64,000 nucleotides of DNA, taken from assembly GCA_028554645.1 (NCBI GenBank), contig JAQOOI010000080.1:1612001-1676000 (forward strand), given 5' to 3'. The number at the start of each line of letters is the position of its first letter. Position 1 is the first letter of the stretch. The DNA comes from Omphalotus guepiniiformis (taxonomy: Eukaryota; Basidiomycota; Agaricomycetes; Agaricales; Omphalotaceae). Positions 1-11,650 of the stretch are shown in pieces. The position numbers and the translations under genes were made by a program. Under the pieces are notes generated by a model. The model was not told the origin of the DNA. It did not search any database and saw only the letters and a program-made list of their open reading frames with translations.

Positions 1-197
1 GTAGTGGAGGAACCAGTTAGATTGGTCAAATTACCGGTAACAGAGTTGGAGTTGCTACGAGAAAGAGAGCCTGCCCTCGAAATGGACGAAGTTCTCTCGA
101 GCAGCCTAGTCTGATAGGCAAAAGGACCGGAAGAGGAGGCTGGCTTTGAGTTTGAAGACATAGAATGATCGGAAGAGGGAGAATCTGAGCGTTGCAT
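1..197 (-). CDS. 5' end of an unrecognised serine-rich protein (partial)
   Basis: An open frame runs on the minus strand from an ATG at 197 to the window edge with no stop. The visible 65 residues begin MQRSDSPSSDHSMSSNS and are rich in Ser, Asn and Arg, with patches such as RTSSISRAGSLSRSNSNS that look like a disordered, phosphorylatable N-terminus. No domain is visible, so no function can be given. It is divergently arranged with the VIP1-type gene that starts near 576, and the gap between them would hold both promoters. The start is the first ATG of the open frame. That this is a real gene is inferred from coding-like composition and the open frame only. Confidence 0.45.
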   Translation of the reverse strand, partial: MQRSDSPSSDHSMSSNSKPASSSGPFAYQTRLLERTSSISRAGSLSRSNSNSVTGNLTNLTGSST

Positions 198-575
198 TAT
201 TGTTCAAAGGGTCGTAAGAGTCGTGAATTTATCTAAAGCATTCGCTGGTTTGCCTGAGGCCGCTGAGCAGCCAAAGTGTATGCCCCTTCTATAAACAGCC
301 GACCACTGTTGTCCTGCTAACCACGTGGCGGTAAAGTGGCTACTTAGTAACTAAGTACTGTTACACTCTTGCTCTGACGGGTAGACAACATTTTATACAA
401 CACCCTAGGGCTCTAAGCTTAATGTTCTTGTTCTTGCAGACAGGAATGTCATACTGTGGCCGTCTAGCAAAACTTCGATCTCTTGAGGATACTCATTGGC
501 ATTGAATATAGATCACGTGTGCCGGTAGTATGTATGCACTTTTGTTCGGACAACCAGCAGACCAACAGAACAACT
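198..575. other. Divergent intergenic region
   Basis: About 380 bp separate the minus-strand start at 197 from the VIP1-type start at 576. It holds a CACGTG E-box at 322-327 and otherwise no recognisable feature. An in-frame ATG at 534 could be an alternative VIP1 start. Confidence 0.4.
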
Positions 576-3500
576 ATGCCGAGTTGGGACCGTCAATCCC
601 GTTTGACAAACTTTTTCAATTCTCCAGAGAAACCTTCTCCTAGATCTAGCTCCCTTCTTACCCGCTCTTCTTCCCCTTCATCGATAGGATCACACTCTGA
701 TCTCGCTGCAAACTATCACGACAATGTTTCTGTTCAACCTGTTCAGCCTGTCGTCTTAGGTGTCTGTGCCATGGATGTCAAGGCAAGGTCAAGGGCTATG
801 AGAGAAATTCTGATACGTTTGGTAGAAAGGTCTCGTGGTACCATAGAAGTAAAGGTTTTCGGAGACAAAGTAATATTAGATGAAGGTAAATACCTCTTCC
901 AATTCCGCGATAGTTCATTTCAAATTTTACAATACTCTGTTTAGATGTCGAGAACTGGCCTCGTTGTGATATCCTCATATCTTTCTTTTCCACCGATTTT
1001 CCCCTAGACAAAGCCATCTCTTATGTGAAACTCAGAAACCCTTTCTGCATTAACGAACTTTTGCCTCAAGCATTACTATGGGACAGGCGGCTTGTTGTGG
1101 CCGTTCTTGATCATCTCAAAGTGCCCACTCCGAAGCGACTGGAGGTTTCTCGAGACGGTGGCCCAAAGATCGATGCAGATCTCAGGGACTTGATGAAACA
1201 GAAGCTCGGTATCGTCCTTGGAGGTTATCAAATGACTCCAGAAGTTGCCCTGAGAGAAGACGGAAATGCGATTGTCATCGACGGGAAGGTTCTCGAGAAA
1301 CCCTTTGTCGAAAAGCCTGTGAGCGGGGAAGATCATAACGTGTACATCTATTTTCGTGGAGGAGGAGGCCGTCGTTTGTTTAGAAAGGTTATGCTGACAA
1401 TTTTCTTTCACTACGCCGTACTGAACATTGTTTAACCAGGTCGGAAACAAGTCCAGCGAATTGGACCCAACATTGAACCATCCTAGAACCGATGGATCAT
1501 ATATCTACGAGCAATTCATTGATGTTGATAATTCGGAGGATATTAAAGTCTACACAGTAGGGAAAGAGTACACTCATGCCGAGACCCGCAAGTCTCCGGT
1601 TGTGGATGGAGTGGTGAGACGAAACACGGAGGGAAAGGAGATCAGGTGAGCTGGGCGCAGGTTCATTACAACTTCGAGCTCAAACGTTCTTAGGTTCATC
1701 ACTCGACTCACTGATGAAGAAACGACTTGGGCTGCAAAAATATGCGAAGGTTTTGGGCAGCGTGTATGCGGGTATGATATGCTTCGCTGTGACAGCGGTC
1801 GAAAGAGCCAGGTAATCGATGTCAATGGCTGGAGTTTTGTGAAAGGAAATGAGTCTTACTACGGTACGTTGCACCCTTCGGTCAATCCTGAAAGTCATCG
1901 ACTCGGAAATATCTATTCTAGACAAAGCCGCTGATATTCTCACATCGTTGTGCATGCATGTTTCCTCTTCACCGAGTCGTGCTCTCCCAGCTGCCGAATT
2001 GACGCCTCAGGAGACATCAACCTGGTTACTGAAAGCCAATGTAACTGTTTTCCGGCACGCTGATAGGACTCCGAAACAAAAATTGAAGTTGTACGTCGCT
2101 TCTTCATCCAAGCCACTCCTTTCTTGACCGTAAATGCAAAGTAATTTTCCTATTGGCGAGCGCTGGACTCAACCGTTTGTCATGCTCTTGAATGGAGAGA
2201 CGGAAGAGATCATTCTCCGCGAGAAGGAGCAGCTTAACAAGATAGCCGTTGCTATCGAGGAATCCAAACGTCTCGGCGCCAGTGGCGAAGAGTTGATCAA
2301 GCTAACGCAACTGAGTAACGCTCTGTTCAGCAAAATAGACTTACCTGGTACCAAGGCGCAGTTGAAGCCTGTGTATTCCAAGAAACAAGCAGGGCATGCG
2401 AGATCACTAACGAAACTCACATTGGTCTTCAAATGGGGCGGAGAGGTATATCTACCGTATCATGACTTTTCGGATGCTAATACCTCGTCGCAGTTCACAC
2501 ACGCTGCACGTTACCAATCCAGGGATCTGGGCGAAAACATGAAGAAAGACATATCCATCATGAGTGCGCAGTTTAGGCTCCAGCTGAGGTACTCCTTCTC
2601 ATTCCAAATGCAGATAAAGAGGTGCTTCAAAACGTCACGGTACATACCTCCTCTTGCTATCTTGCTACCCCTGTCAATGGCCTTATTTTCCATACTAGAT
2701 TTTTACTTCCTCCGAGCGCCGGGTGATTGCCTCTGCGGAAATCTTTGCTGCCTCTCTCCTAGAAGCTCAGCCTATGTACTCGTCGGTATCTTCACCTAAC
2801 GTATCTTCGTCAAACTCAAGCTCTCGGTCGTCGCGGTCCTCCACCGATGGGACCGCGAGCAATTTGTATGCACGCAAGAACACTCTTAGCCGGCCAAATA
2901 GCTCCGCGCCTTTATCGTTGATTATACGAAAGGACCTTCTGGATGATTCTAATGCCGCAAAAGATCTTATGGACGATGTCAAAAAGCGCCTCAAGATTTT
3001 GTTAAGGCCAGGTGAACCAGAGAAAAGACCTGAGTTGACATGGCCGAAGAGCATGAAGAAGGAACCCGTCGAGGTCGTGAAGGTCAGTGACACCATTGGG
3101 GCCTCGTGATGTCATTGACCGTGTAGTAGGAAGTGATACAACTGCTTAGTTCCTTTAGAGACATTATGCGGCATAATTATGAAACGCTTGATGTGGACAA
3201 GATTCAAGAACGATGGTAGTCTTATGTCCTGTCAATGGAACTCCCACCCGTAGTAACCATTCGTTTCAGGTGTTGCGGCGATGAGCCGTGGCTCTTTCGC
3301 GAACGGTGGGAAAAGCTATTCGAGGACTTCTGTGACGTTGAACAGAAGAAATTTGATCCATCCCGCGTATGTTTTGATTCCACAGGGTTGACTAAGTCTA
3401 CTAATTAGCATGTGCTGCAGGTGTCGGAGTTGTACGATACAATCAAATACTGTGCTCTTCATCATCGTACTTTCCTGTTCTCTATCTTCAATGAGAACCA

Positions 3501-4303
3501 AGCACAAGATCCCCAACAACCCCAAGATCGAAAGTTACACGAGCTGTATGGTCGTGCCAAAGCCCTGTTCGATCTCGTCGCACCCCAGGAGTATGGTATC
3601 GACCCGGACGAAAAGGAAGAGATTGGAGTATTGACCTCGTTGCCTCTCCTTCAAAATGTCGTGCGGGATCTAGAAGCCGCACGCAACAACGGCGAAAGTT
3701 CACTGACCTTGTATTTCACTAAAGAAAGTCACATCCATACGTTGGTGAACCTTGTCTTGACGTCTGGACTACCGATTGCCAACCGCCGGATACCGGAGCT
3801 AGATTACTGTGTATGTTACCAACTCTTTATTGGAAGCACGTCAGCTAAGTTCTCTCTAGGCTCATATAACGTTTGAGCTGTACGAGCGAAATCACGGACG
3901 TGGCAAATCTGACAAGGAGTACTCGATCAAACTGTCACTGAGCGAAGGGGCTCATTCGTCAAACGTCTTGGACTCTACATTGGACGCTAGACACTCTTTA
4001 AACGTTCAGCAGCGCCGGTAAGTACATCGATGAGAAGACTCCCGTGATGCCGCCTGACCTGTTCGAACAGGAAACTAACCCAGCACCTGCCTTACAGTCT
4101 CGTCATAGAGAAACTGTCGAAGCATTTCCATAGGCTGTCCGATGTAAGTATGCGATCGTCTCAAATGCAAGCTTGCTGCTGAGATATAGTTCTTGTTCGT
4201 TCAGGATGATATAGATACTGGTCCTGAGACGCCGTTTGAGACCGTAGAAACAATTCCTGCCGCATTGTCTGTCGACAGTGTCGACAGTGTCAATGAAGTA
4301 TGA
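576..4303 (+). CDS. VIP1: Inositol hexakisphosphate/diphosphoinositol-pentakisphosphate kinase (PPIP5K, Vip1/Asp1 type)
   Basis: The product makes and breaks inositol pyrophosphates (1-position pyrophosphate on InsP6 or InsP7), a cytosolic signalling activity. It is bifunctional. The N-terminal ATP-grasp kinase domain shows [16 protein letters not shown], then [36 protein letters not shown] and [20 protein letters not shown] histidine acid phosphatase-like domain follows, starting with [14 protein letters not shown] (the RHxxRxP-type motif is intact) and containing TSSERRV and MSRGSFA-like segments. I count roughly a dozen introns of about 50 nt, giving about 1,000 residues, the usual family size. 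The ATG at 576 is chosen for its position shortly before the kinase domain; 534 is possible. The C-terminus ends in a short repeated [11 protein letters not shown]. It converges with the AKTIP-like gene, 120 bp stop to stop. Confidence 0.93.
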
Positions 4304-4423
4304 ACTATGAGCCGTTAACCCGTAACGTCCATTTGTCATAATCTAGGGTATCTGATACTCGTATACAAATAATTAGCGAAAGAATCTGTGTAATCTATCT
4401 TAACATCGACACAATATCATAGA

Positions 4424-5398
4424 CTATTGTTCAGATATTTCATCCTTCCCTTTGTTATTCGACTCCCATTCTGTTAGACCATGCTTTACGCGCTCCTCAC
4501 GAAGGGCCTTTGACTTCATCTTTGAGAAATGCATGCCATGGGTGGGCTTTGCGGTCATCGAGGCGTGGTCGTTGTCGAAAAGAGCAGTGGAAGACTGAGA
4601 CAGTGAAGATGTTTGAGTCGCCAAGGCAGCAAAGGACGTCGTGGAATCGTGGTATCTAAAGCATGAAAGTGTAAAAGAAAGGACTCGGGACCGCAAGTGA
4701 AACTTACAATCTAGAAGGGGTTTGACACTTTAGAGAGCTCTTAATGTGAAAACGATTGTACCTACCGATATGCTTCCTTGTTTAAACAGTCTGCCTCTTC
4801 AATCTTATCCAGAACGTCTCGCTTGAAGGAAGCCTTTATAAAGTGTAATACATCGAAGACATGGTGCTGGTTTGGTCTATAGATGAAGCACCGATTAAGC
4901 CAAACGTAGGACGAAAAGAAGCAAGGGCACTCACCGCCACGTTCGAATCTGAGGAGCCAGAGAGAAAGTTCCGTCTGTCGCTATCAAAGGATGGAAGACA
5001 TCGGTGATGAATTGCACTACAGGTGGACGTTCAGGGTAATCTGGAGGAAAGGCGAGTCTGAACTTGAGGATAGCGTCTGCATAGTAACCTGGTGTAACAT
5101 TCAGCAGGGTCCCGGGTTCATACGAGAGTGAGTTGTGTATACCTTGATGAACAAAGAGTACGGCATCCCAAATCATCAATGTTTCCACTGATGGTACGAC
5201 ATACAGACCCAAAGGACAGTGGGACCTGTTGCGCAAGGACGCATATTCAAGGGAAATGGCAGCACGACTTTCAGGTTTTACAGAGTCAGGAAACTGGGAA
5301 GAGGTTGTAGCAGACTTTGTCGGACGAGAAGAGCGCGACTGAGATTTGGGTTTTGTAAGAGCATCGAAAGGTGGGCCAAGTGGGTTGAACATTTCCAA
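4424..5398 (-). CDS. AKTIP/FTS-like inactive E2 (UEV-fold) protein
   Basis: A ubiquitin-conjugating-enzyme fold protein that should lack conjugating activity. After a Ser-rich N-terminus of about 50 residues, the spliced protein reads EYASLRNRSHCPLGLYVVPS, LMIWDAVLFVHQGYYADAIL, KFRLAFPPDYPERPPVVQF and FHPLIATDGTFSLAPQIRTW. The canonical HPN...CLD active-site region is replaced by HPLIATDGTFSL, so the catalytic Cys is absent. The downstream HHVFDVLHFIKASF and LNKEAY segments, and a basic C-terminus, match the layout of animal AKTIP (FTS). In filamentous fungi the FTS homologue works with Hook and FHIP to link dynein to early endosomes; that role here is inferred from family. About four introns. 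The start at 5398 lies 81 bp from the stop of the upstream AIR2-like gene on the same strand. Confidence 0.82.
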
Positions 5399-5479
5399 GT
5401 TACAATATACTCACGTGCCGGTCAAAGCAGTATAAATCACTTCAAAATGACATGTTCATTCGACTCAGTATGTAGCTAA

Positions 5480-7234
5480 TTATCTAGCATATCCTCCTTT
5501 GTAACGTGGTCCTCGTTGGTCTTCGCGTGCTCTCCCGCGATCTCGGTCTCCATATCTATCCTGATCTCTTCTCCGGTCTTTGTCTCTGCTCCAATCTCCA
5601 TCTCTGCCTCTGCCTCTGTTCCTGTCCCAGTTCTTGCTCTCGTCTAATTCTTTCTCTCTGCCTTTGCCCCCATTTCTATCCCTGTCCTTGTCCCTTTTCC
5701 GCTTCTTGTCTCTGCCTCTGTCTCTGTCGTGAACATCAGCATCGGCCCTCGTTCGTGCGTCGCCAGCGGCGGACATATCACTGATCCTACTCAGGAGACT
5801 CGCAGATGCGGCACCTTTAAGTGAGATACCCATCTTCTTGGGTTGTAAAGGTGGCTGCCGTCCATTGCCAGAACTCCTACCCTTCACGGACCTTGCGAAA
5901 AAGTCGTCTGCATCATCCTCGTCCTCTTCTTGTCGAGCTCTCAACTGGGCCATCTCCTTTGCTTTCCCTCGCCTTCCGACACCCATAGGTACGCGACCAC
6001 CCCAGTCCTGCCATTGTGGTCCATCTTGCTCCCATTCACGTAGTGGTCGTGACGTAGCGACAGTTTCCACATCATAAAAGGGACCCGATAGGAGATTGTT
6101 GGAACTGAAAGCCGACCAATCCTGCGGTATGTCCCCCACGTGCGCTGTAACATCACAATCCTGATACGACACTGTTCAATGCCATGATTCAAAATATTTG
6201 ACTTTGGACAGAACTTACGTCGCCCCAGTGCCCACTATCACCACAGTTATAGCACCAACTGTCTTCAGCGATGTACCCTTCACCACCCTCGCCTAGTGGA
6301 AGAAGCTTTTTTTCACGGCGAGCCTTCAAAGTGCTGATCCTGTCGTCTTCTGTGACATATTGATACAGTCTCCATAGAGTGGGACATTCCTATGAGAACA
6401 TGAACATGGAGCGCAGCAGGAGTGGGCGAGGTACTATACATTAGTAGCATGGTTGGATGCCCCGCATCTCTCACAATCATCATAACTGTTGGCCAATGTT
6501 CCGCGATTCGGACACGACTTAAACCAAAGAGTGAGAACACGACCCTTGAAGACAGAGAGAGGGGGAGAGACTTACGGCGTTTAGATGGCCTTTCATCCCA
6601 CAAGCAAAGCAGACTTTACTTATCGGGCACGAATTCGTGGAATGTTCATTTCGAACGCCACACGTCAAACACTGCGATAGAGGTGAGATAGATTCATCGC
6701 GCATGATGGGCGAGAACGCGTACGATTATCACAGGACAAGCATTTGTTTTGTGTTCTCCTTTTGCTCCGCAGCGTTTGCATACAATTATACTCGGCGTTG
6801 TCGGTTTGTCTGCTTCGGTATTAAAGTATCGAGGAATATTGAGTTCCTACACGTCAATGTTTGGTGTAGATGGAAGGGAATACGTGGAAAGAACTTACAT
6901 TGGGCCCGCCATAATCAAGATACTCTATGTAGTCTTCGTCGTCGGAGGCAGGAGGTAGCACTTCAACAGGCACCGAGCCAACGACGGACACATGTGCAGG
7001 AAGAAGAAGTTTGACTTCACTGTCGTCGTTCGTTCCTTGTTGAGTAACACCTACTGTTGCTGACTGTGAAGCAGACTCGGGGGCAGCATGAGGCTGGATA
7101 TCAATGTAAAAGAGATTTGCACTGCTGTGCTGATTTCGATGAGATTTGTCTCTGCGAGATGCTACTGTAGAAGATTCGCCATCTGAAGAAATATTTGTAG
7201 GGGAATCTGAAGTCAAATCTATCACTTGAGGCAT
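5480..7234 (-). CDS. AIR2: AIR1/AIR2-like zinc-knuckle RNA-binding protein (TRAMP complex type)
   Basis: Air proteins are the RNA-binding subunits of the nuclear TRAMP poly(A) polymerase complex, which feeds RNAs to the exosome. The spliced protein has an acidic, Ser-rich N-terminus (MPQVIDLTSDSPTNISSDGE, with a VIDLTSD motif of the SUMO-interaction type). Five CCHC knuckles follow: CKRCGAKGEHKTNAC, CLTCGVRNEHSTNSC, CFACGMKGHLN..C, CERCGASNHATNEC and CYNCGDSGHWGDDC. Five knuckles is the Air number. The C-terminal 100 residues are an RD/RE-rich tract of arginine-aspartate repeats ending in RGPRYKGGYAR, consistent with RNA binding. Introns interrupt the knuckle region. The exosome subunit RRP4 is encoded in the same window but 15 kb away, so the two are not an operon-like pair. 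Confidence 0.85.
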
Positions 7235-7505
7235 GTTACCTGCAATGTTATGTTCAAATGTTTTTTTGGGAAGAAATCATTCAGAAATGGGCGGTGATGA
7301 TTCTTCCCACGACATTTCCTGTTGCAGTCGGCGGTCACCACCCTCATCATCACAGCAGGACTTCTTTCCTACAAGTGTCGTCGACCATCCTCCTCGTTTC
7401 TCTTTATCTTCTAGAGTCGACGCTGCTGGTTCTCAGCTATCCTTTCTTCTAAACGAATCGTCAAACTCTGCTTCACGCTCATTATCTTTCCCGTTTCTCT
7501 TCCAT

Positions 7506-9502
7506 ATGATGTATATTGAGGCCCTTCTTCCTCGACAGTCTAGCTCTTGCGTAACTTGCAGCTCAGACACTCCCGCCTGTAGCTGTTCAGCAGACCAGGA
7601 TTGTGTTTTGATCAATAGGTTCATTTCCCCTCCTTGTCTTTTGAAGGCTATATCTAATCTTCTCGTTTTCTCAGGTCTTGCACTCAATGCAGTTATTTTC
7701 AATGTCAAGCGAAATCCTCAGATACCGCTGGTTCAACCGTCTCCAGTGGTGGCGTCAGTAAAGGTGCTTTGGCTGGTGCTATCGTTGCTGTTTTAGTTCT
7801 CCTCGCTACGGCGGTAGCTCTTTTTGTTTGGTACCGTCGCAGCCCCCGTTTCCGCAGCAAGAGCGCCGCAATATCTGAAGTCAAACCTGACCTGCCGGCA
7901 GCAGCGGCTGATGTTCTCAACCGCCCTGATCCTGTTGAGAAGCACTCCTCAACGGTTCTATCTGCTACCGAGATGAACACTGTCCGCGTGTATTCTACAT
8001 CATCCGACACCACAATCGACCTCGACCCAGAATCCCAGGTTGCCAGCCAGACGACACCCAGGAGTTCTGTGCGACAGAACTCCAATCCCTTTGATGATAA
8101 CCATTCTATCCAGACAGCTGGTACAGAAGCTACTAATGTTATACCCATTGCCCTCGTCACTCCCGAGTCTCAACGTGCCTCTCAAACTGACACTTCGAGG
8201 TCGGCTTCGCCAGTGCGTCCGGCTCGCTCTCCTGATCTGGACCTTAATTTGGACCATGCCAATGTTTCTCACGACTCCCTTCGCCTGCCAGCGGGCTACG
8301 CTATGTCGCAACGCTCGGACGTATCGGGAGTGTCTTCCAGAAACTCGTACATGTCTAATGCTAGTTACTCCAGTGATTTCTTGAACGAGGCCCCTATGAT
8401 TATCACTCCCAATAAGGGTGCTGTTCGTCAAGTACTTGGTGTCGTTAAAGCTGAAATGATCAATGCACCAGGACATTCACCTACGTCTGCCGAAGGTCTT
8501 AAGCCTCCAACCAGTCGTCCCGCCGTGAGGTCACCCTTGGCTGCTACCTCCTTTGGTCCTTCTGATTTATCGGATGGTGCCTCAGAGGATGGTGTTAATC
8601 CTTTCAGCGACAAACATACATCGACCCAAACTACGCTTGCTTCTTCGCTAGCTGGGTCACAAAGCACCTTCGGTCAGCCTTCCCCTGCTATTCAAGGTGT
8701 CAACAGCTCGGTCGCGTCCAAGTGGACTCCTGATAGCCCTACCTTACCATGGTCTCGTAGTGGCAACGACAGCAGGCCCTCGAGCATGAGCACTCAGGCT
8801 GGCTCTGTTGTTGATATCGCCAACGCTACCCGCGTGAATGTTGGTCTCAGTCACTCCGGTGCTGGGACTCCTCGGGTGACTTATCGTACCACGATGGGTA
8901 GGCTTGTCAGCCCACCTACCGGTGATCAAGGAACATTTGAAGAGCAACAACAAAGAGCGCTTGCACATGCGCAGGCGCAGGCACAGGCCCAGGGATTGGA
9001 ACAGAGCAGGAGAATCTCCGGTTCTTCAGTCCTCTCCGCCACGTCGACACGTGCGGACTCTATTCTTGAATCTTTCCCCTTCGTCCCCCCATCTCCTATC
9101 TCTAATCGACCCATGCGGTCGCCCCCTGTTTCCCCACTCTCTCAACAGGCGTTCAGCTCGTCAGCGCCCTCCTCTCCACTAGCGAAGCAAACTTTTACTA
9201 GTCCTTCATCTAAACCACCTGCACATTCGTCGGACGTCCGAGAAGATGTGGCCGAGCTACCTGCGCCACCAGATAGGCGCACGCTCGGTTTGTCTACAGG
9301 CTCTCAATTATCTACAGCGTCATCTGGTCTAGGATCTTTCCCGTTTCAGATTGATTCGGGAACCGGAAACCTCAACGAAGGCAATGCACCAACAGCATTC
9401 AACGGGCGCCAACGAGCAAGTCTAGACACGTTGGCGATCACCAGCGACCTCTCTTCTTATCCTCTTGGATACGACAGAGATAGCATTGCTCCACGAAAAT
9501 GA
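7506..9502 (+). CDS. OPY2: Membrane anchor protein Opy2 (HOG/filamentation signalling)
   Basis: Opy2 is a single-pass plasma-membrane protein that recruits the Ste50 adaptor and Ste11 MAPKKK in osmotic and filamentous-growth signalling. The N-terminus carries the Opy2 cysteine box: eight Cys in the pattern CxxC-x6-CxC-x5-C-x6-CxxC-x4-C, including DQDCVLINRSCTQC. A transmembrane helix (GALAGAIVAVLVLLATAVAL) and a basic FVWYRRSP stop-transfer follow, then about 550 residues of Ser/Pro/Thr-rich cytosolic tail. One intron, 7619-7674, is needed to complete the cysteine box. I chose the ATG at 7506 because it places the box right at the N-terminus; the same frame is open upstream with ATGs near 7248 and 7288. 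A short Ala-Gln repeat lies near 8950-9000. Confidence 0.88.
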
Positions 9503-10027
9503 GGTTGCAAATGAGGTTTGTTACTACTTATCATTTGTGACCACTGTTCCGTTATTGACATGCGAACGCCCAGTCCACGATTATTTCTCTGTAACGATAT
9601 GTGGGCGGGTTTAACGATGCCTGTAACACTGTACCATCACACCGTACTGGCAGGTTTTCCGGACTAAGTAGTAAGTATGTTTTCAAGACCGACACTGGTT
9701 TTTGTTTCTTTACAGAATAACTTTGTCCTTATTTGAAGTTCAAGTTGGACTGTTCTTTCTTAGAAAGCTTGGTCTCTTATGGCGACTTGCTCGCAAGCTA
9801 TATATTTGTGTTTTTTTGTTCTCTTTTATGGTCTTTCTTTGGAGGGCTGTGTGTAATTTGCTTTATTTATACACTTTTCCAAAATTTCCTTCAGCCCGTG
9901 TCTTGTTTTGCTACTTTCTCTATCGTTACCTATCCTTGTCAGATCTGCTAGCTCAATGACGACCTCATCGTGCACCTATAATGCTTGCTAAGTCGAAATA
10001 CACCGAGAGTCTGCGCATATCCACTGC
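9503..10027. other. Convergent intergenic region
   Basis: About 525 bp between the OPY2 and YOS1 stop codons. It is T-rich on the plus strand, as expected for a 3' UTR. An 85-codon frame at 9702-9959 is low in complexity and not believed to be coding. Confidence 0.5.
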
Positions 10028-10431
10028 CTAGAATATTTCGTATATGATGATAATAATATTGATAGCAATCAACGGTACTGTGATTGAGCCAAGTCAGTGA
10101 GGGCCAAGTCAGTGAGGGCTTACTCAAAGAGCAATGCTACACGTACTTCGGAGCAAAGTCCTCACTGCGCCAATGAGGTCAATTAATTTCGTCTTTATTC
10201 CAACCTCTCCAGCGTCCCCAGTCCCGTATCCAGATGCATCATAAGTCTGAAGATTTGGGTTTGCGTTCTGGCTGCGCTTTGAAGACCAGCCAACTAATGG
10301 AACACGTATGAGTGAATGAGAGCGCTGTAGAGAATGGAAGAGCTTGTACTTCGTGCCAGAAAACGGTCTTCGCTCAACACGGCCATGGCGTTTACAAGAA
10401 GCAAAGAGACATAAAGAATAGTACCCAGCAT
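10028..10431 (-). CDS. YOS1: Yos1-like protein (IER3IP1 family), ER-Golgi transport
   Basis: A small ER/Golgi membrane protein required for COPII-dependent ER-to-Golgi traffic. Three exons (10350-10431, about 10147-10290 and 10028-10077) join into roughly 90 residues: MLGTILYVSLLLVNAMAVLS, then EDRFLARIGW, which is the family signature, a variable linker, KTKLIDLIGAVRTLLRIPLI, and a hydrophobic C-terminal helix ending INIIIIIYEIF. Both transmembrane ends and the conserved LxxLIxAVRTLxRIPLI block are present. Both introns have GTAC donors and split the codon after the first base. The second intron contains a 15-bp tandem duplication. The gene is divergent from MRPL22, with 131 bp between starts. 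Exons this short hide it from simple ORF scans. Confidence 0.9.
10089..10118. repeat. 15-bp perfect tandem duplication inside YOS1 intron 2
   Basis: The unit CCAAGTCAGTGAGGG occurs twice head to tail (10089-10103 and 10104-10118). On the transcribed (minus) strand each copy carries CTCACTGAC, a match to the fungal branch-point consensus, so the intron has two candidate branch points. Confidence 0.95.
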
Positions 10432-10562
10432 GGTGGGCTAACGCCTGCAGCGGCGGTGAGGTGAGATGCAAGTCTTTGAGTGAAATGGGTTTTACTTATT
10501 CAGGGCGAGCAACGTGATCTCTGGCGCGCGCTTGTTTTTGTCTCTTCCTCTTACACTCAGCG

Positions 10563-11557
10563 ATGCAGCGAGGGTTACTACATGGTATGCGTTTTTCTTT
10601 AGTTTCTCTCGTGATATTCTCATTATTGACCTACTTGTAGTGACACGCTCGCTGTCTGCTGTGCATTCCTCTCAGAACTTAGTCGGTCCTTCTCGTCTGC
10701 CTTTGCTCCATCTACAGTCTCGCCAGTACGCAGTGTCCCTATAGCAAGAAAGCTTGCATTACTCAGTGGTTTTTTCAGTGCGAGTTCTTTAAATCCTCTC
10801 AACTGGTTGAGACAGAAATTTGCCGCGGAACTTCGGGAGAAAGAAACGAAGGAACAGCTTGCGGCTGCAAAGCAGGAAGCGAAAGCAGAGGGCCAGCTCA
10901 ATTTGTTTGAAGCATCAAAGCCTGTAGCAGGAGAGACTACATCTACCTTAAAGGCATCCAGTAAAACCTTGAAGGCAGCGAAAAAGTCCAAGAAAGCAAA
11001 GCCGACGTCTGTACGTGACTTTGCCATCATTTTTGCCTCTTTGATTGGTTAAACAGGCACGCAGCATAAATACTCTACTGCTAGCTTCAAGATATCACCC
11101 CGAAAACTCAACATGCTCGGCAACCAAATATCTGGCAAACCCATTGATTACGCCATCCTTCAAATGCAGTTCAGCGAAAAGCGGGCCAGCAAGCGTATCA
11201 TGAACATGCTTGCCACTGCAAGAGATCATGCCGTCCGTTACAAGCATCTGGAGGAGCCTAAGCTAGTTGTTGGTGCGTCGGCCTTTGTAAAATCTCATGC
11301 TCTGAATTTACACCTTTGCAGCGGAGGCATGGGTCAACAAGGCAGCAGTTTTCAAGAGGATAGAACCAAGGGGCCGTGGCCATTACGGTCTTCGAAAACA
11401 TAAATATTCGCGAATGCACGTCGTGCTTAAGGAAGGAGAGACATTGGAAGAGAAAAAGGCGAGGGAGCGGGCGTACAAGCTGAAGAGAGTAGTATCTGCT
11501 GCTGTTGTACGAGAGGACAGGCCTATACGAAATCCGGGAGCAATGTGGGCTTGGTAG
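10563..11557 (+). CDS. MRPL22: Mitochondrial large-subunit ribosomal protein uL22m
   Basis: The uL22 protein lines the exit tunnel of the mitoribosome large subunit. A first exon of 22 nt (10563-10584, MQRGLLH) joins at 10676 to give a Ser/Arg-rich presequence ([17 protein letters not shown]), consistent with mitochondrial import. A Lys/Ala-rich linker ([20 protein letters not shown]) leads into the uL22 core: [40 protein letters not shown] and the hairpin-loop region [13 protein letters not shown], then [20 protein letters not shown]. Introns at 10585-10675, near 11009 (acceptor just before HKYSTASF) and near 11270. The stop lies only 93 bp before the OST1 start on the same strand. Confidence 0.9.
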
Positions 11558-11650
11558 ATTATGTAATAGCCGGCGGCAAAGAATACAGTAATGTCCGGTT
11601 TTGGACACGTATATGCAGACTCAGTTTTCAACTTTATCTACTTCACCACA

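Noticed and set aside
5506..5784. Cys/Leu-rich plus-strand frame opposite the AIR2-like gene
   Set aside because: It is the complement of the Arg-Asp repeat tail, which produces artificial CLCLC strings.
8000..8476. 158-codon minus-strand frame opposite OPY2
   Set aside because: It is antisense to a strongly supported coding exon and has no protein-like features.
9702..9959. 85-codon plus-strand frame downstream of OPY2
   Set aside because: Composition is dominated by Phe, Leu, Cys and Tyr from a T-rich 3' UTR; no domain and overlaps no splice structure.
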